Origin: Thermoplasmatota archaeon
GTDB taxonomy: Archaea; Thermoplasmatota; JAKEGO01
Length of the DNA: 64,000 nucleotides
Direction: 5' to 3'
NCBI GenBank assembly: GCA_028279595.1
Contig: JANQNK010000020.1
Location: forward strand, 124,001 to 188,000
Shown: positions 16,095-23,466 of the stretch, one piece after another
Layout: each line of letters starts with the position of its first letter
Position numbering within the stretch: position 1 is the stretch's first letter
Notes under the pieces: generated by a model
The model's input: only the letters and a program-made list of their open reading frames with translations
Databases searched by the model: none
What the model was told of the DNA's origin: nothing
Translations under genes and position numbers: made by a program

Positions 16095-16744
16095 CAATAA
16101 CCAGCCAGTATCTCGTCCATCAGTCTGATCTCGGCCTTTCTGAGGTGTTCCACCGCGGTCGCCTTGCTGATACCCAGGCCGTCGGCCAGGTCCTCGGCCT
16201 TGACCCTCCTCGGATATTGATAGTACCCACGCTTCTTGGCGGCGATCATGACCTCCCTCTGCTTCTCCGTGAGGATCGCGAGGTGGTTCCTCCCCTCGAA
16301 GGCGGCCCTGTGGTACGACACAATGATGACCTCGCCTATGAGCTTCAATGCCTCCATCAATTTCCGGATGTCCTCCTCGGTACCTATCGCCGAATAGACG
16401 ATCGACTCGGCCGTTGCCATCATGGGTGTGTCCCAGATGACATCTATCCGGAACTCCTCCATTAGCGGCCTCATGGAATCCTGGACGAATCCGCGGACGA
16501 TGCATGTGTATTCGTTCCCTCGCTGCTCGATGATGCCGATGATCTCGCTGTGTCCGGGTACCTCGATCTCCTCGATCCCGAAGCCCTCCCTCATAGTGAA
16601 CTTGGCGACCGCCACCTTCATGCCGCTCTCGAAGTCGAGCTTCAGGAGTTCCAGACCTTCCATCCTCTCGATCTTCTCGAAGAACGGGTCCATATGCTCC
16701 CTTACCATCTCGTTCGGTCTGAACTCGATCGTGACCTTCCTCAT
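16094..16744 (-). CDS. HTH_10 (bacterio-opsin activator, Bat-type) transcriptional regulator
   Basis: A 216-residue regulator. The last 60 residues are the HTH_10 domain: LTEKQREVMIAAKKRGYYQYPRR is the usual opening (helix 1 and the GYY.. turn), and KAEDLADGLGISKATAVEHLRKAE the helix-turn-helix. The first 150 residues are a less conserved ligand or sensor region. The gene has no ribosome site; a TATA box 22-35 bases upstream of the ATG at 16744 indicates a leaderless mRNA. It is divergent from the ABC exporter and shares its promoter, so it probably controls that exporter. Confidence 0.85.
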   Translation of the reverse strand: MRKVTIEFRPNEMVREHMDPFFEKIERMEGLELLKLDFESGMKVAVAKFTMREGFGIEEIEVPGHSEIIGIIEQRGNEYTCIVRGFVQDSMRPLMEEFRIDVIWDTPMMATAESIVYSAIGTEEDIRKLMEALKLIGEVIIVSYHRAAFEGRNHLAILTEKQREVMIAAKKRGYYQYPRRVKAEDLADGLGISKATAVEHLRKAEIRLMDEILAGY

Positions 16745-16766
16745 GGTGATGCATGACAAACATCGT

Positions 16767-16794
16767 TATTATAAATACTGCCGTTCATGAACGG
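16767..16794. promoter_or_regulatory. shared divergent promoter with perfect 14-base palindrome
   Basis: TTATTATAAATACT (16767-16779) can act as TATA box in both directions: 25 bases before the leaderless regulator on the minus strand and about 75 before the ABC ATPase on the plus strand. The perfect palindrome CCGTTCATGAACGG (16781-16794) lies just downstream of it on the ABC side. Bound there, a regulator would block the exporter and could act on its own gene. Confidence 0.6.
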
Positions 16795-16848
16795 GACAAT
16801 TACCTTCAACTGCGGAGGACTAGTACCCAACGACGAAGGGGTGTCGAA

Positions 16849-17547
16849 ATGAGCAAGGTCGTATCCATCAAGGGTCTGCACAAGAGCTTCGAGACCGGGG
16901 GAGAGGTCACCAGGGTACTGACCGGCCTCGACCTCGTTGCCGGGAAGGGCGAGATGATCATGATAATGGGCCCCTCCGGGAGCGGGAAGACCACCCTGCT
17001 GAACATGCTCGGCGGGATCGACAGGCCGGAGAAGGGTCGGATCAGGGTCGGCGGCGTCGATATCCTCAAGCTCGACAAGGCCAGCCTGAACGCCTACCGC
17101 CGCGACTCCGTCGGTTTCATCTTCCAGTTCTACAACCTCCTGCCGACGCTGAGCGCCCGGGAGAACGTCGAGCTCGGCATCGAGATGCTCGTCCCTGACA
17201 GGGCCGAACTGACCGAGAGGACCGAGCGCTACCTCGGGCTCGTCGACCTCGCAGACAAGATGGAGAACTTCCCGCAGGAGCTCTCTGCCGGACAGCAGCA
17301 GAGGGTCGCCATCGCAAGGGCTCTCGCCAAGGAGCCCATGATAGTCCTCGCCGACGAGCCGACCGGCAACCTCGACGAGGAGAGGGAGCAGGCGATCATG
17401 GAGCTGATGAAGTCCCTCCAGGACGAGCTTGGCACCACGTTCTTCATAGTATCCCACAACCAGCGTCTGAAGAAGTTCATGGATAGGACCCTTGAACTGC
17501 GGGGTGGAACCCTGGTCGACATGCCCAACGGCGGAGGCGGCCGATGA
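16849..17547 (+). CDS. ABC transporter ATP-binding protein, MacB/LolD type
   Basis: A 232-residue ATPase with Walker A GPSGSGKTT (41-49), the Q-loop region FIFQFYNLLPTLSARENVE typical of the MacB/LolD/FtsE branch, signature LSAGQQQRVAIARALA near 144-159 and Walker B IVLADEPTGNLD. It should drive a type VII (mechanotransmission) ABC system rather than a conventional channel. The start at 16849 has GGGGTG 6 bases upstream. It overlaps the permease by four bases (ATGA), so one ATPase and one permease are coupled. Confidence 0.95.
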   Translation: MSKVVSIKGLHKSFETGGEVTRVLTGLDLVAGKGEMIMIMGPSGSGKTTLLNMLGGIDRPEKGRIRVGGVDILKLDKASLNAYRRDSVGFIFQFYNLLPTLSARENVELGIEMLVPDRAELTERTERYLGLVDLADKMENFPQELSAGQQQRVAIARALAKEPMIVLADEPTGNLDEEREQAIMELMKSLQDELGTTFFIVSHNQRLKKFMDRTLELRGGTLVDMPNGGGGR

Positions 17548-19862
17548 GGCCGATCTCCCGGAGCGTCCTGAGGAAGCTCTGGAAGATGAAGTGGCGGACC
17601 GTCGCCATCTCCTCGGTCATCGCCATCGCGATGGCCATGATCGTCACGGGATGGTACGCGGCCGCTGTCCTCGACGAGAGCACCGAGAAGTTCTTCGAGG
17701 ACTACAGGATGGCCGACCTCTTCGTTGAGTTCTCGGACGACCAGGACCCCGGGGACGTTTCAGCGGTCCTCGATGCCTCGGACGACGTGAAGCACTACGA
17801 CCTTCGGCTCGTCCGCGACGGTATCTATGACCCCGAGGACCGGGAGATCAATGCGGTGCTGATCGGGATAGATGAGCCCGCGGACCGCGATGTCATCCGG
17901 TTCCAGAGAAGGGAAGGCAGGTACTTCCGTTCCTCAGGCGAGGCGGTCGCGGTAATCGGGATGGAGGATTACGGCGTCAAGGTCGGATCCACCGTGCCGT
18001 TCGAGGTGGCCGGGGTCACCATAGATCTGAAGATCACCGGCCTGGTATCCAGCCCGGAATACCTATTCACCAGCGCCTACACCGACTACGGCCTCCCCAT
18101 GGCCGGGTCCCTCGTGGTGGTCTACATGCCGCTCTCGGACCTCCAGAACGTTACCGGCGGCGGGGTGAACGACGTCGTCCTGACCCTAGAGAACGGCGGT
18201 TCAGGCGAGAAGGTCGCAGACGACCTCGAACGGTTCGGCACGGATTCGGTCACCAAGCGGTCGGACCACCCGTCGGTCACGATGATGAAGGTCGGTGCAG
18301 AGAAGATGAAGGCGATGTTCCCTCTCCTCGGTGCCATATTCATGCTCATCGGTTTCATCTCGATATTCATGACCATGATGCGTCTGGTCCAGAACGACTC
18401 GAGGTACATCGGCGTCCTGATGTCCCTGGGCTACAGCAAGATGGACATCGCGAGGTCCTGGGTCGTCATGGGCCTGTTCATCTGCCTGATCGGTTCGCTG
18501 ATCGGGATATTCGTCACATTCCTTCTTACAGAGATGATCGTCAGCGTCGGCACTGCCATGTATTACCGTATGGACCTGGTCTATCCGTTCCATCCCGAAC
18601 CATTCCTCATGGGCATCGGTTTCGTGATGGTGGCGGTCCTCGTCTCCGTCATCGTCCCGGTCTACCTCATCACCAGGTCATCGGTCCGCGAGGCCCTGGA
18701 GTACAAGCCCAGAACGAACGTTCACACCTCGAAGCTGGGCACGGGACGGATGTCGAAGGTCACGTTGATGGGATTCAGGAACACCACGAGGAACCCGTGG
18801 AGGATGCTCATCACGGTCCTCGTCGTCGGGATGACCATTGGTGTGGCCGGTTCATGGCTGGTAATGACGGACTCAGCCTTCTCCTACGTGAACGACCAGA
18901 TCGACGCGGACACATGGGACCTCAGCGCGGATTTCAAGGGCCAGGTGGTCGCTGACAACCTCTCTGCCTCCACACTGAACCTGGGCGAGTCCGATGTCGA
19001 GTATGTCATCCCCTACACATCGATGTTCATGAGCGTCGGCGGCAGCGGCAAGAGCGTCGGGGCGACCGTCGTCGGCTGCGACAACATGTCGGCCACCAGG
19101 GACTTCGACATGCGCGACGGGCGCGCGGACTTCGAGGGCGCCGTGCTCACCAACACCCTCGCGGACAAGATCGATGTCAAGACCGGGGACGTAGTTTCCA
19201 TACGAAAGGGGTCCGCAGAGGTAAAGCTCCGGATCACCGGTGTAACATACCACTCGTTCCTCAGCAACATCTATACGGAAAGGAAGAACCTCCAGCTCTT
19301 CTACGATCCCGACAACTGCACCGGAGCCTACGTCAAGCTGACCGATCCCGGCACATCCGACGCCGCGGCCAGGGAGGTGAGGAACGCATCCATCGTCTCC
19401 AGCGTCCTCGTCCACAAGGACATCACGGAGACCCTGAACAGCGTGGTGGACGATGCAAGGGCCTTCCTGTACGTGTTCTTCATCATGAACCTGCTGATCA
19501 CCATCGTGGTGGCCGGGTCCGCGGTCATCCTGGCGACGATGGAAAGGGACGTCGAGTTCGCCACCCTCGACACTCTCGGGATACCCCGGTCGAAGGTAGC
19601 TAGATCCATTATGGCCGAGATGTCCCTCCTCGCCCTGATGTCGTCGGCGATCGGGATCCCGATGTCCTACATGTTCGCAGGTATGCTCGCCGTCGTGATG
19701 TCGGAGGTGATCTTCTACTTCCCGATCATAATAACGATCGGTGCGACGATAACCACCTTCCTCATCGGCGCTGCGTTCGTCATGCTCTCTTCGGCCGTCC
19801 CCATCAGGTATTCCGGGAAATTGGACACCGAGAGGACCATCAGGGAGCGCACCGCCGGATAG
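17544..19862 (+). CDS. FtsX-like (MacB-type) ABC permease with two FtsX domains
   Basis: A 772-residue membrane protein with eight predicted helices: one near 20-42, a large outer domain, three between 255 and 375, one near 420-442, a second outer domain, and three between 645 and 755. The two three-helix blocks are FtsX domains, so the protein is a fused tandem permease. Such type VII exporters move lipoproteins, peptides or lipids, or transmit force to surface enzymes, rather than import solutes. It overlaps the ATPase gene by ATGA and is followed by a surface protein gene with its own promoter. Confidence 0.92.
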   Translation: MRPISRSVLRKLWKMKWRTVAISSVIAIAMAMIVTGWYAAAVLDESTEKFFEDYRMADLFVEFSDDQDPGDVSAVLDASDDVKHYDLRLVRDGIYDPEDREINAVLIGIDEPADRDVIRFQRREGRYFRSSGEAVAVIGMEDYGVKVGSTVPFEVAGVTIDLKITGLVSSPEYLFTSAYTDYGLPMAGSLVVVYMPLSDLQNVTGGGVNDVVLTLENGGSGEKVADDLERFGTDSVTKRSDHPSVTMMKVGAEKMKAMFPLLGAIFMLIGFISIFMTMMRLVQNDSRYIGVLMSLGYSKMDIARSWVVMGLFICLIGSLIGIFVTFLLTEMIVSVGTAMYYRMDLVYPFHPEPFLMGIGFVMVAVLVSVIVPVYLITRSSVREALEYKPRTNVHTSKLGTGRMSKVTLMGFRNTTRNPWRMLITVLVVGMTIGVAGSWLVMTDSAFSYVNDQIDADTWDLSADFKGQVVADNLSASTLNLGESDVEYVIPYTSMFMSVGGSGKSVGATVVGCDNMSATRDFDMRDGRADFEGAVLTNTLADKIDVKTGDVVSIRKGSAEVKLRITGVTYHSFLSNIYTERKNLQLFYDPDNCTGAYVKLTDPGTSDAAAREVRNASIVSSVLVHKDITETLNSVVDDARAFLYVFFIMNLLITIVVAGSAVILATMERDVEFATLDTLGIPRSKVARSIMAEMSLLALMSSAIGIPMSYMFAGMLAVVMSEVIFYFPIIITIGATITTFLIGAAFVMLSSAVPIRYSGKLDTERTIRERTAG

Positions 19863-19900
19863 TCCAAACCCCATCGAAACCACCGTTTTCCAGCACCAAA

Positions 19901-19943
19901 TGCAGTCTGCACTGTTACATGCAGCATGCAAGTGTTAAATAGG
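19901..19943 (+). promoter_or_regulatory. promoter with two TGCA-N3-TGCA elements
   Basis: TGCAGTCTGCA (19901-19911) and TGCAGCATGCA (19920-19930) lie 19 bases apart, about two helical turns, immediately before GTTAAATAGG (19934-19943), a TATA box. The gene start at 19987 follows with GAGGGAAGG. The same element stands before the small ORF at 15820, suggesting a shared regulator. Confidence 0.5.
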
Positions 19944-19986
19944 TTATAATGGGATGCAACCGCACAGCTGCCCAGAGGGAAGGACC

Positions 19987-21534
19987 ATGAAAGACCGAAC
20001 GAGATATCTGAGCGCGTTGACCGCCTTCGTGCTGCTGATCGGGATGGCGTCCGTCGGGACGATGGTCACGTCACAGTACGTACAGCCGGGCGGGTCCAAC
20101 GGGACTGCGAGCGGAGAGAACGTAACACTTTCGGGAACGGTGACGGACGGCACTGACGGCATCTCGGGAGCAGAGATAGCACTGTATGGTGGAGATGTAT
20201 TCTACCCCTGCGAAGACGAGAGGAATCTCTGGATGCCCTACTGGTACCATTCGACCAAGACCGCCGAGGACGGCACATTCGAGATCGAACTGCCGAGCGG
20301 TAACTACTCCTTGAACGTCCTTGCGGAAGGGTTCGAGAGCCATTACGATTGGATCGATATATCCGAGGACACTGAGATCGAGATCGAACTCACCGGATAC
20401 ACCGCGGTCATGACCGGCTATGTCGCGTCCACTGACGGCGACGCGATATCCGACGCCTACATATCTGTCTATACAGCGTGGGACTGGCGGGACGAATGCC
20501 GGGACGATCATGACGAGGACTGCTTCCACGAACAGGAACGCTACGACGGAGCCGGTTGTGTCATCTCGGACATAGATTACCAGTATTTCTTCGCATACAC
20601 GGACGACGACGGCCATTACACCCTGTACGGCCTGCCCGGTGAATACGAGGTCTCCGTTTGGGCCTACGGATTCAGCTCACTCTACGACGAAGTGGAGCTG
20701 GTCGAGGGAGAGACCGAGATGGACTTCGTCCTCGAGGATCAGACGGCATACGTCGAGGGCTGGGTCTACGACGAGCAGACCGGAGATCCCATCGAGGGAG
20801 CCCTGGTCACACTCGAGTACTTCCCGGTGTTCATGGAATACGGTCCTGAAAGGTCCGACTACTCCTGGGATGACATCGACATCTGGGACGGAGTGGAGAT
20901 ACTCTTTCACTACACCACCGAGACAGACGACGAGGGTCGGTTCGAGTTCGAGCTCGAGGCTGACGAGATGTGGATGTACGGGTACCTGACCGTCGAGGCG
21001 GAAGATTACAAGCTGTACGAGACCGACCTCTTCATCGAAGAGTACGTTGAGATCGAGGTCCTGCTCGAATCCGACTCAAACGAAGGCGGCAGTGGCTACA
21101 TCACCGAGTATGAATACGAGTACATCGACGAGAACGATGACGGCAATCCGGAGTACATCTACGAGCACAAGGTCGTGTACGAGGGTTACTGGTTGATCTA
21201 CGAGTACGAGTACATCTACGAGGACGCTGACAGCGACGGCAACCCGGAGTACGAGTATGAGTACGAGACGGGAAAGGACATCGATGACGAGGACCCTGTG
21301 AAGGACCGCGACGACGACGTCGACAAGGACGACGTCTTCAAGCCTCTGAAACCCGGTGACAAGGACGCCCCCGAGAGGGAGGTCACCGACCCCGAGGACG
21401 AGGGCGGCGACATCTGGGCCGAGGGCAAGGGAAGCTCCGGAGCCGGAACCGACGTCCACACGAGGGGGATCGCGTTCGTCATGACCATCGCGCTGGTCGG
21501 CGGAGCGTTCCTGCTGCTGATAAGACGCCGGTAG
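19987..21534 (+). CDS. surface protein with carboxypeptidase-regulatory-like repeats and acidic stalk
   Basis: A 515-residue secreted protein. A signal peptide (YLSALTAFVLLIGMASVGTM) is followed by at least three transthyretin-like carboxypeptidase-regulatory domains, each with the pattern V.G.V.D...G.PI.GA.V.....(Y)....T.DDGR(Y/F)......G.Y.L. Then comes a very acidic segment built of YEYEYI and DENDDGNPEY units (about residues 370-430), a charged linker, and a C-terminal helix GIAFVMTIALVGGAFLLLI ending RRR. It is an archaeal wall-anchored protein; function unknown, possibly calcium binding or adhesion. The start at 19987 follows GAGGGAAGGACC. Confidence 0.8.
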   Translation: MKDRTRYLSALTAFVLLIGMASVGTMVTSQYVQPGGSNGTASGENVTLSGTVTDGTDGISGAEIALYGGDVFYPCEDERNLWMPYWYHSTKTAEDGTFEIELPSGNYSLNVLAEGFESHYDWIDISEDTEIEIELTGYTAVMTGYVASTDGDAISDAYISVYTAWDWRDECRDDHDEDCFHEQERYDGAGCVISDIDYQYFFAYTDDDGHYTLYGLPGEYEVSVWAYGFSSLYDEVELVEGETEMDFVLEDQTAYVEGWVYDEQTGDPIEGALVTLEYFPVFMEYGPERSDYSWDDIDIWDGVEILFHYTTETDDEGRFEFELEADEMWMYGYLTVEAEDYKLYETDLFIEEYVEIEVLLESDSNEGGSGYITEYEYEYIDENDDGNPEYIYEHKVVYEGYWLIYEYEYIYEDADSDGNPEYEYEYETGKDIDDEDPVKDRDDDVDKDDVFKPLKPGDKDAPEREVTDPEDEGGDIWAEGKGSSGAGTDVHTRGIAFVMTIALVGGAFLLLIRRR

Positions 21535-21548
21535 ACTAGGTGATATGA

Positions 21549-21594
21549 GGGACGCCCGTATGGGACGTCCCACTCCCTTTTTATTACTTTTTGC
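21549..21594 (+). terminator. hairpin plus T-run after the acidic surface protein
   Basis: GGGACG (21549-21554) pairs with CGTCCC (21566-21571), with an 11-base loop, followed by CTCCCTTTTTATTACTTTTT. It lies 15 bases after the stop and immediately before the 3' end of the convergent GyrI-like gene. Confidence 0.65.
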
Positions 21595-22077
21595 TCAACG
21601 GGTTATCGGGAACTGGATCTCGGTTATCCATTCCTCCTCGGGCATGTCCTCTCCCCATTTCACGTAGAGTTCGCGGGGTGCTCCGGTAACCTGAAGGCCA
21701 TTGGCCATGACGTAACCCATAACGGCCTTGTACCTGTCTGTCAGATCGGTATATCCTCCGGTGAACCTCAGGACGACGGCCTCGGTCGGTGCGACATCCT
21801 CGATGCCGGCCTCGCCATCCGTCTTCAGTTCAGTATCGGCGGGAACGGGTACACCGACCTTGAACTTGACCTGGTCCGGGGGCGTCGTGGCTGGATCATC
21901 GTAGTATTCGGCGAGGCCGCTATTGCCGGACATGTCCGGATGGATCCCATTCGCCTCCATCCAGCCCATTAGGTCCATGAAGGCCTTGCCCACCGTCTCG
22001 TGGAAGGGCATCCCCCTGCCCATGTGGCTGGCTATTCGCATTCCATCTACGCTCTTGATGATAATATCTTCATCCAT
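21595..22077 (-). CDS. GyrI-like (AraC effector-binding/SOUL-type) small-molecule binding protein
   Basis: A 160-residue stand-alone effector-binding domain. It begins with strands IIIKSVDGMRIASHMGRG and a helix FHETVGKAFMDLMGWMEANGI, then the two-fold repeat continues with VKFKVGVPVPADTEL, VVLRFTGGYTDLTDRYKAVMGYV and ends EEWITEIQFPI, the typical close of GyrI-like domains. These bind small amphipathic molecules or inhibit enzymes. A TATA box CTTTATTATACC lies about 30 bases upstream of the ATG. No partner regulator gene is adjacent. Confidence 0.85.
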   Translation of the reverse strand: MDEDIIIKSVDGMRIASHMGRGMPFHETVGKAFMDLMGWMEANGIHPDMSGNSGLAEYYDDPATTPPDQVKFKVGVPVPADTELKTDGEAGIEDVAPTEAVVLRFTGGYTDLTDRYKAVMGYVMANGLQVTGAPRELYVKWGEDMPEEEWITEIQFPITR

Positions 22078-22230
22078 CTCTACACCTATTTATCGATTGC
22101 CGAGATGGTATAATAAAGTTCAGTAGAGGGCATGGTGAAACTGCATTTTCAGTAGCATTTTGGATCGTTGCGAAGAACCCGCAATTAGGATTAAGTACGA
22201 CCACCACATTGAAATGCCGGGAGATCGCAG

Positions 22231-23394
22231 ATGAAACTCTGGATGATAGGAGTCCTGATACTGTTGACATTACTCCTCGTAGGGTCGACATCGGCGGTCA
22301 TCCATGTAGACGGCAATGACGGCCAGTCATTGGTCGACAAGATGATCGACGTCGACGGTCAGGGCAACTACACCGAAAGGCAGCGCATTTCTGAGGACAT
22401 CATCTATCGACCCAGCGAGGATCTCGAGCTGACCCTGCTGAGGGGCGGAAGGCTCACCGTTCGTGTCGAGCAGGGCCAATTCGCCTGGGCGACCCTCGAT
22501 ATCAAGGTCGTGGCGAGGATCATGATCGATGGCTCCGAGCTCAAGCTCAAGGGCAGCGTGACCGGAAAGATCGACTCCGACCACGAGGTCGACCTCGAGG
22601 GTGAACTGAAGGTGAAGAGGGACTTCGAGTACAGTCCCAGTGAGAAGCTGAGGGCCACCCTCCAGAAGGGCGGCGCTGTCACTGTCAAGGTCGAGCAAAG
22701 CAAGTTCACCGAAGCGACACTGAACCTTCGCATCCTCTCGGAGATCAAGATCAAGGGACAGTGGCTGAAACTTAAAGGGACCGTTTCCGGCAAGATCAAC
22801 GCCGCCTTCGAGGTAAGCTTCACCGGCGAGCTCGACGTCCAGGAGGACTTCACATACAGGCCAACCGAGTCGGTCAAGGTGACCCTCGTGAAGGGAGGCA
22901 AGGTCACGGCCAAGGTCGAGAAGAGCAAGTTCAAGGAGGCAACCCTCGATCTTACGATCCTCGCAGAGATCACCATCAAGGGGGAACAGTTGAAGCTGAA
23001 GGGGACGATCGACGGCAAGATCGATGGATCCTTCAATGTCGACATGACTGGAGGGTTGAGGGTCGAGGAGGACTTCGTGTACCACCGGAAGGGCAACGTC
23101 AAGGTGACGTTCCTGAGGGGTGGCAAGGTCGCCATAGACATCGACAAGAACAAGTTCCAGGAGGCCGACCTCAATCTCACTGTCGCTGTGGACTTCACCA
23201 TCAGGAACTACGTCCTACGTTTGGAAGGGTGCGCCACAGGGCGGATCAACAACAGGTTCAGGGTGGAGAAACTCAAGGGGCGCTTGACAGGTGTGAGCAT
23301 CGGACGGACGGGCTCCCAGACACCACTGTGGTCGTGGACGGTCTCGTCCAAATGGAACTATAAGACCAAACGATTGACCCTGACCGCCCCCTAG
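22231..23394 (+). CDS. secreted protein of four tandem 75-residue repeats, unknown family
   Basis: A 387-residue protein with a signal peptide (MIGVLILLTLLLVGSTSA) and four exact-length 75-residue repeats starting at residues 63, 138, 213 and 288. Each repeat has the order (V/L)TL.KGG.VT.KVE.SKF.EATL.L.IL, then KGQ.LKLKGT..GKI, then a polar strand with .V...GEL.V.EDF.Y. The predicted structure is all beta, alternating hydrophobic and charged residues, perhaps a solenoid or lipid-groove fold like LolA/DUF-type barrels. There is no C-terminal anchor. I do not recognise the family. The ATG follows GGGAG. It heads the surface-protein island. Confidence 0.8.
   Translation: MKLWMIGVLILLTLLLVGSTSAVIHVDGNDGQSLVDKMIDVDGQGNYTERQRISEDIIYRPSEDLELTLLRGGRLTVRVEQGQFAWATLDIKVVARIMIDGSELKLKGSVTGKIDSDHEVDLEGELKVKRDFEYSPSEKLRATLQKGGAVTVKVEQSKFTEATLNLRILSEIKIKGQWLKLKGTVSGKINAAFEVSFTGELDVQEDFTYRPTESVKVTLVKGGKVTAKVEKSKFKEATLDLTILAEITIKGEQLKLKGTIDGKIDGSFNVDMTGGLRVEEDFVYHRKGNVKVTFLRGGKVAIDIDKNKFQEADLNLTVAVDFTIRNYVLRLEGCATGRINNRFRVEKLKGRLTGVSIGRTGSQTPLWSWTVSSKWNYKTKRLTLTAP
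22417..23316 (+). repeat. four tandem 225-base coding repeats
   Basis: Units begin at 22417, 22642, 22867 and 23092, each exactly 225 bases (75 codons). The constant core encodes KGG.VT.KVE.SKF.EATL and LKLKGT. Units 2 and 3 are the most alike and unit 4 has drifted most at its end. Exact unit length implies duplication by recombination with strong structural constraint. Confidence 0.85.
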
Positions 23395-23424
23395 GTAAAA
23401 AAGAATCCGTGGACCACCCTCACG

Positions 23425-23433
23425 GTTAAATAA
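23425..23433 (+). promoter_or_regulatory. TATA box of NosD-type gene
   Basis: GTTAAATAA 42 bases before the ATG at 23467, followed by TCACAT and GGAGGATCTGAC before the start. The arrangement is nearly identical to that at 28909 before the third NosD-type gene, which suggests common control or recent duplication of the 5' region. Confidence 0.55.
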
Positions 23434-23466
23434 TCACATTTCGATTCCTCTTCCGGAGGATCTGAC

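Noticed and set aside
18873..19931. 352-codon minus-strand frame opposite the ABC permease
   Set aside because: It is antisense to the membrane segments of the FtsX domain and rich in His, Asp and Arg as expected of a complement reading.
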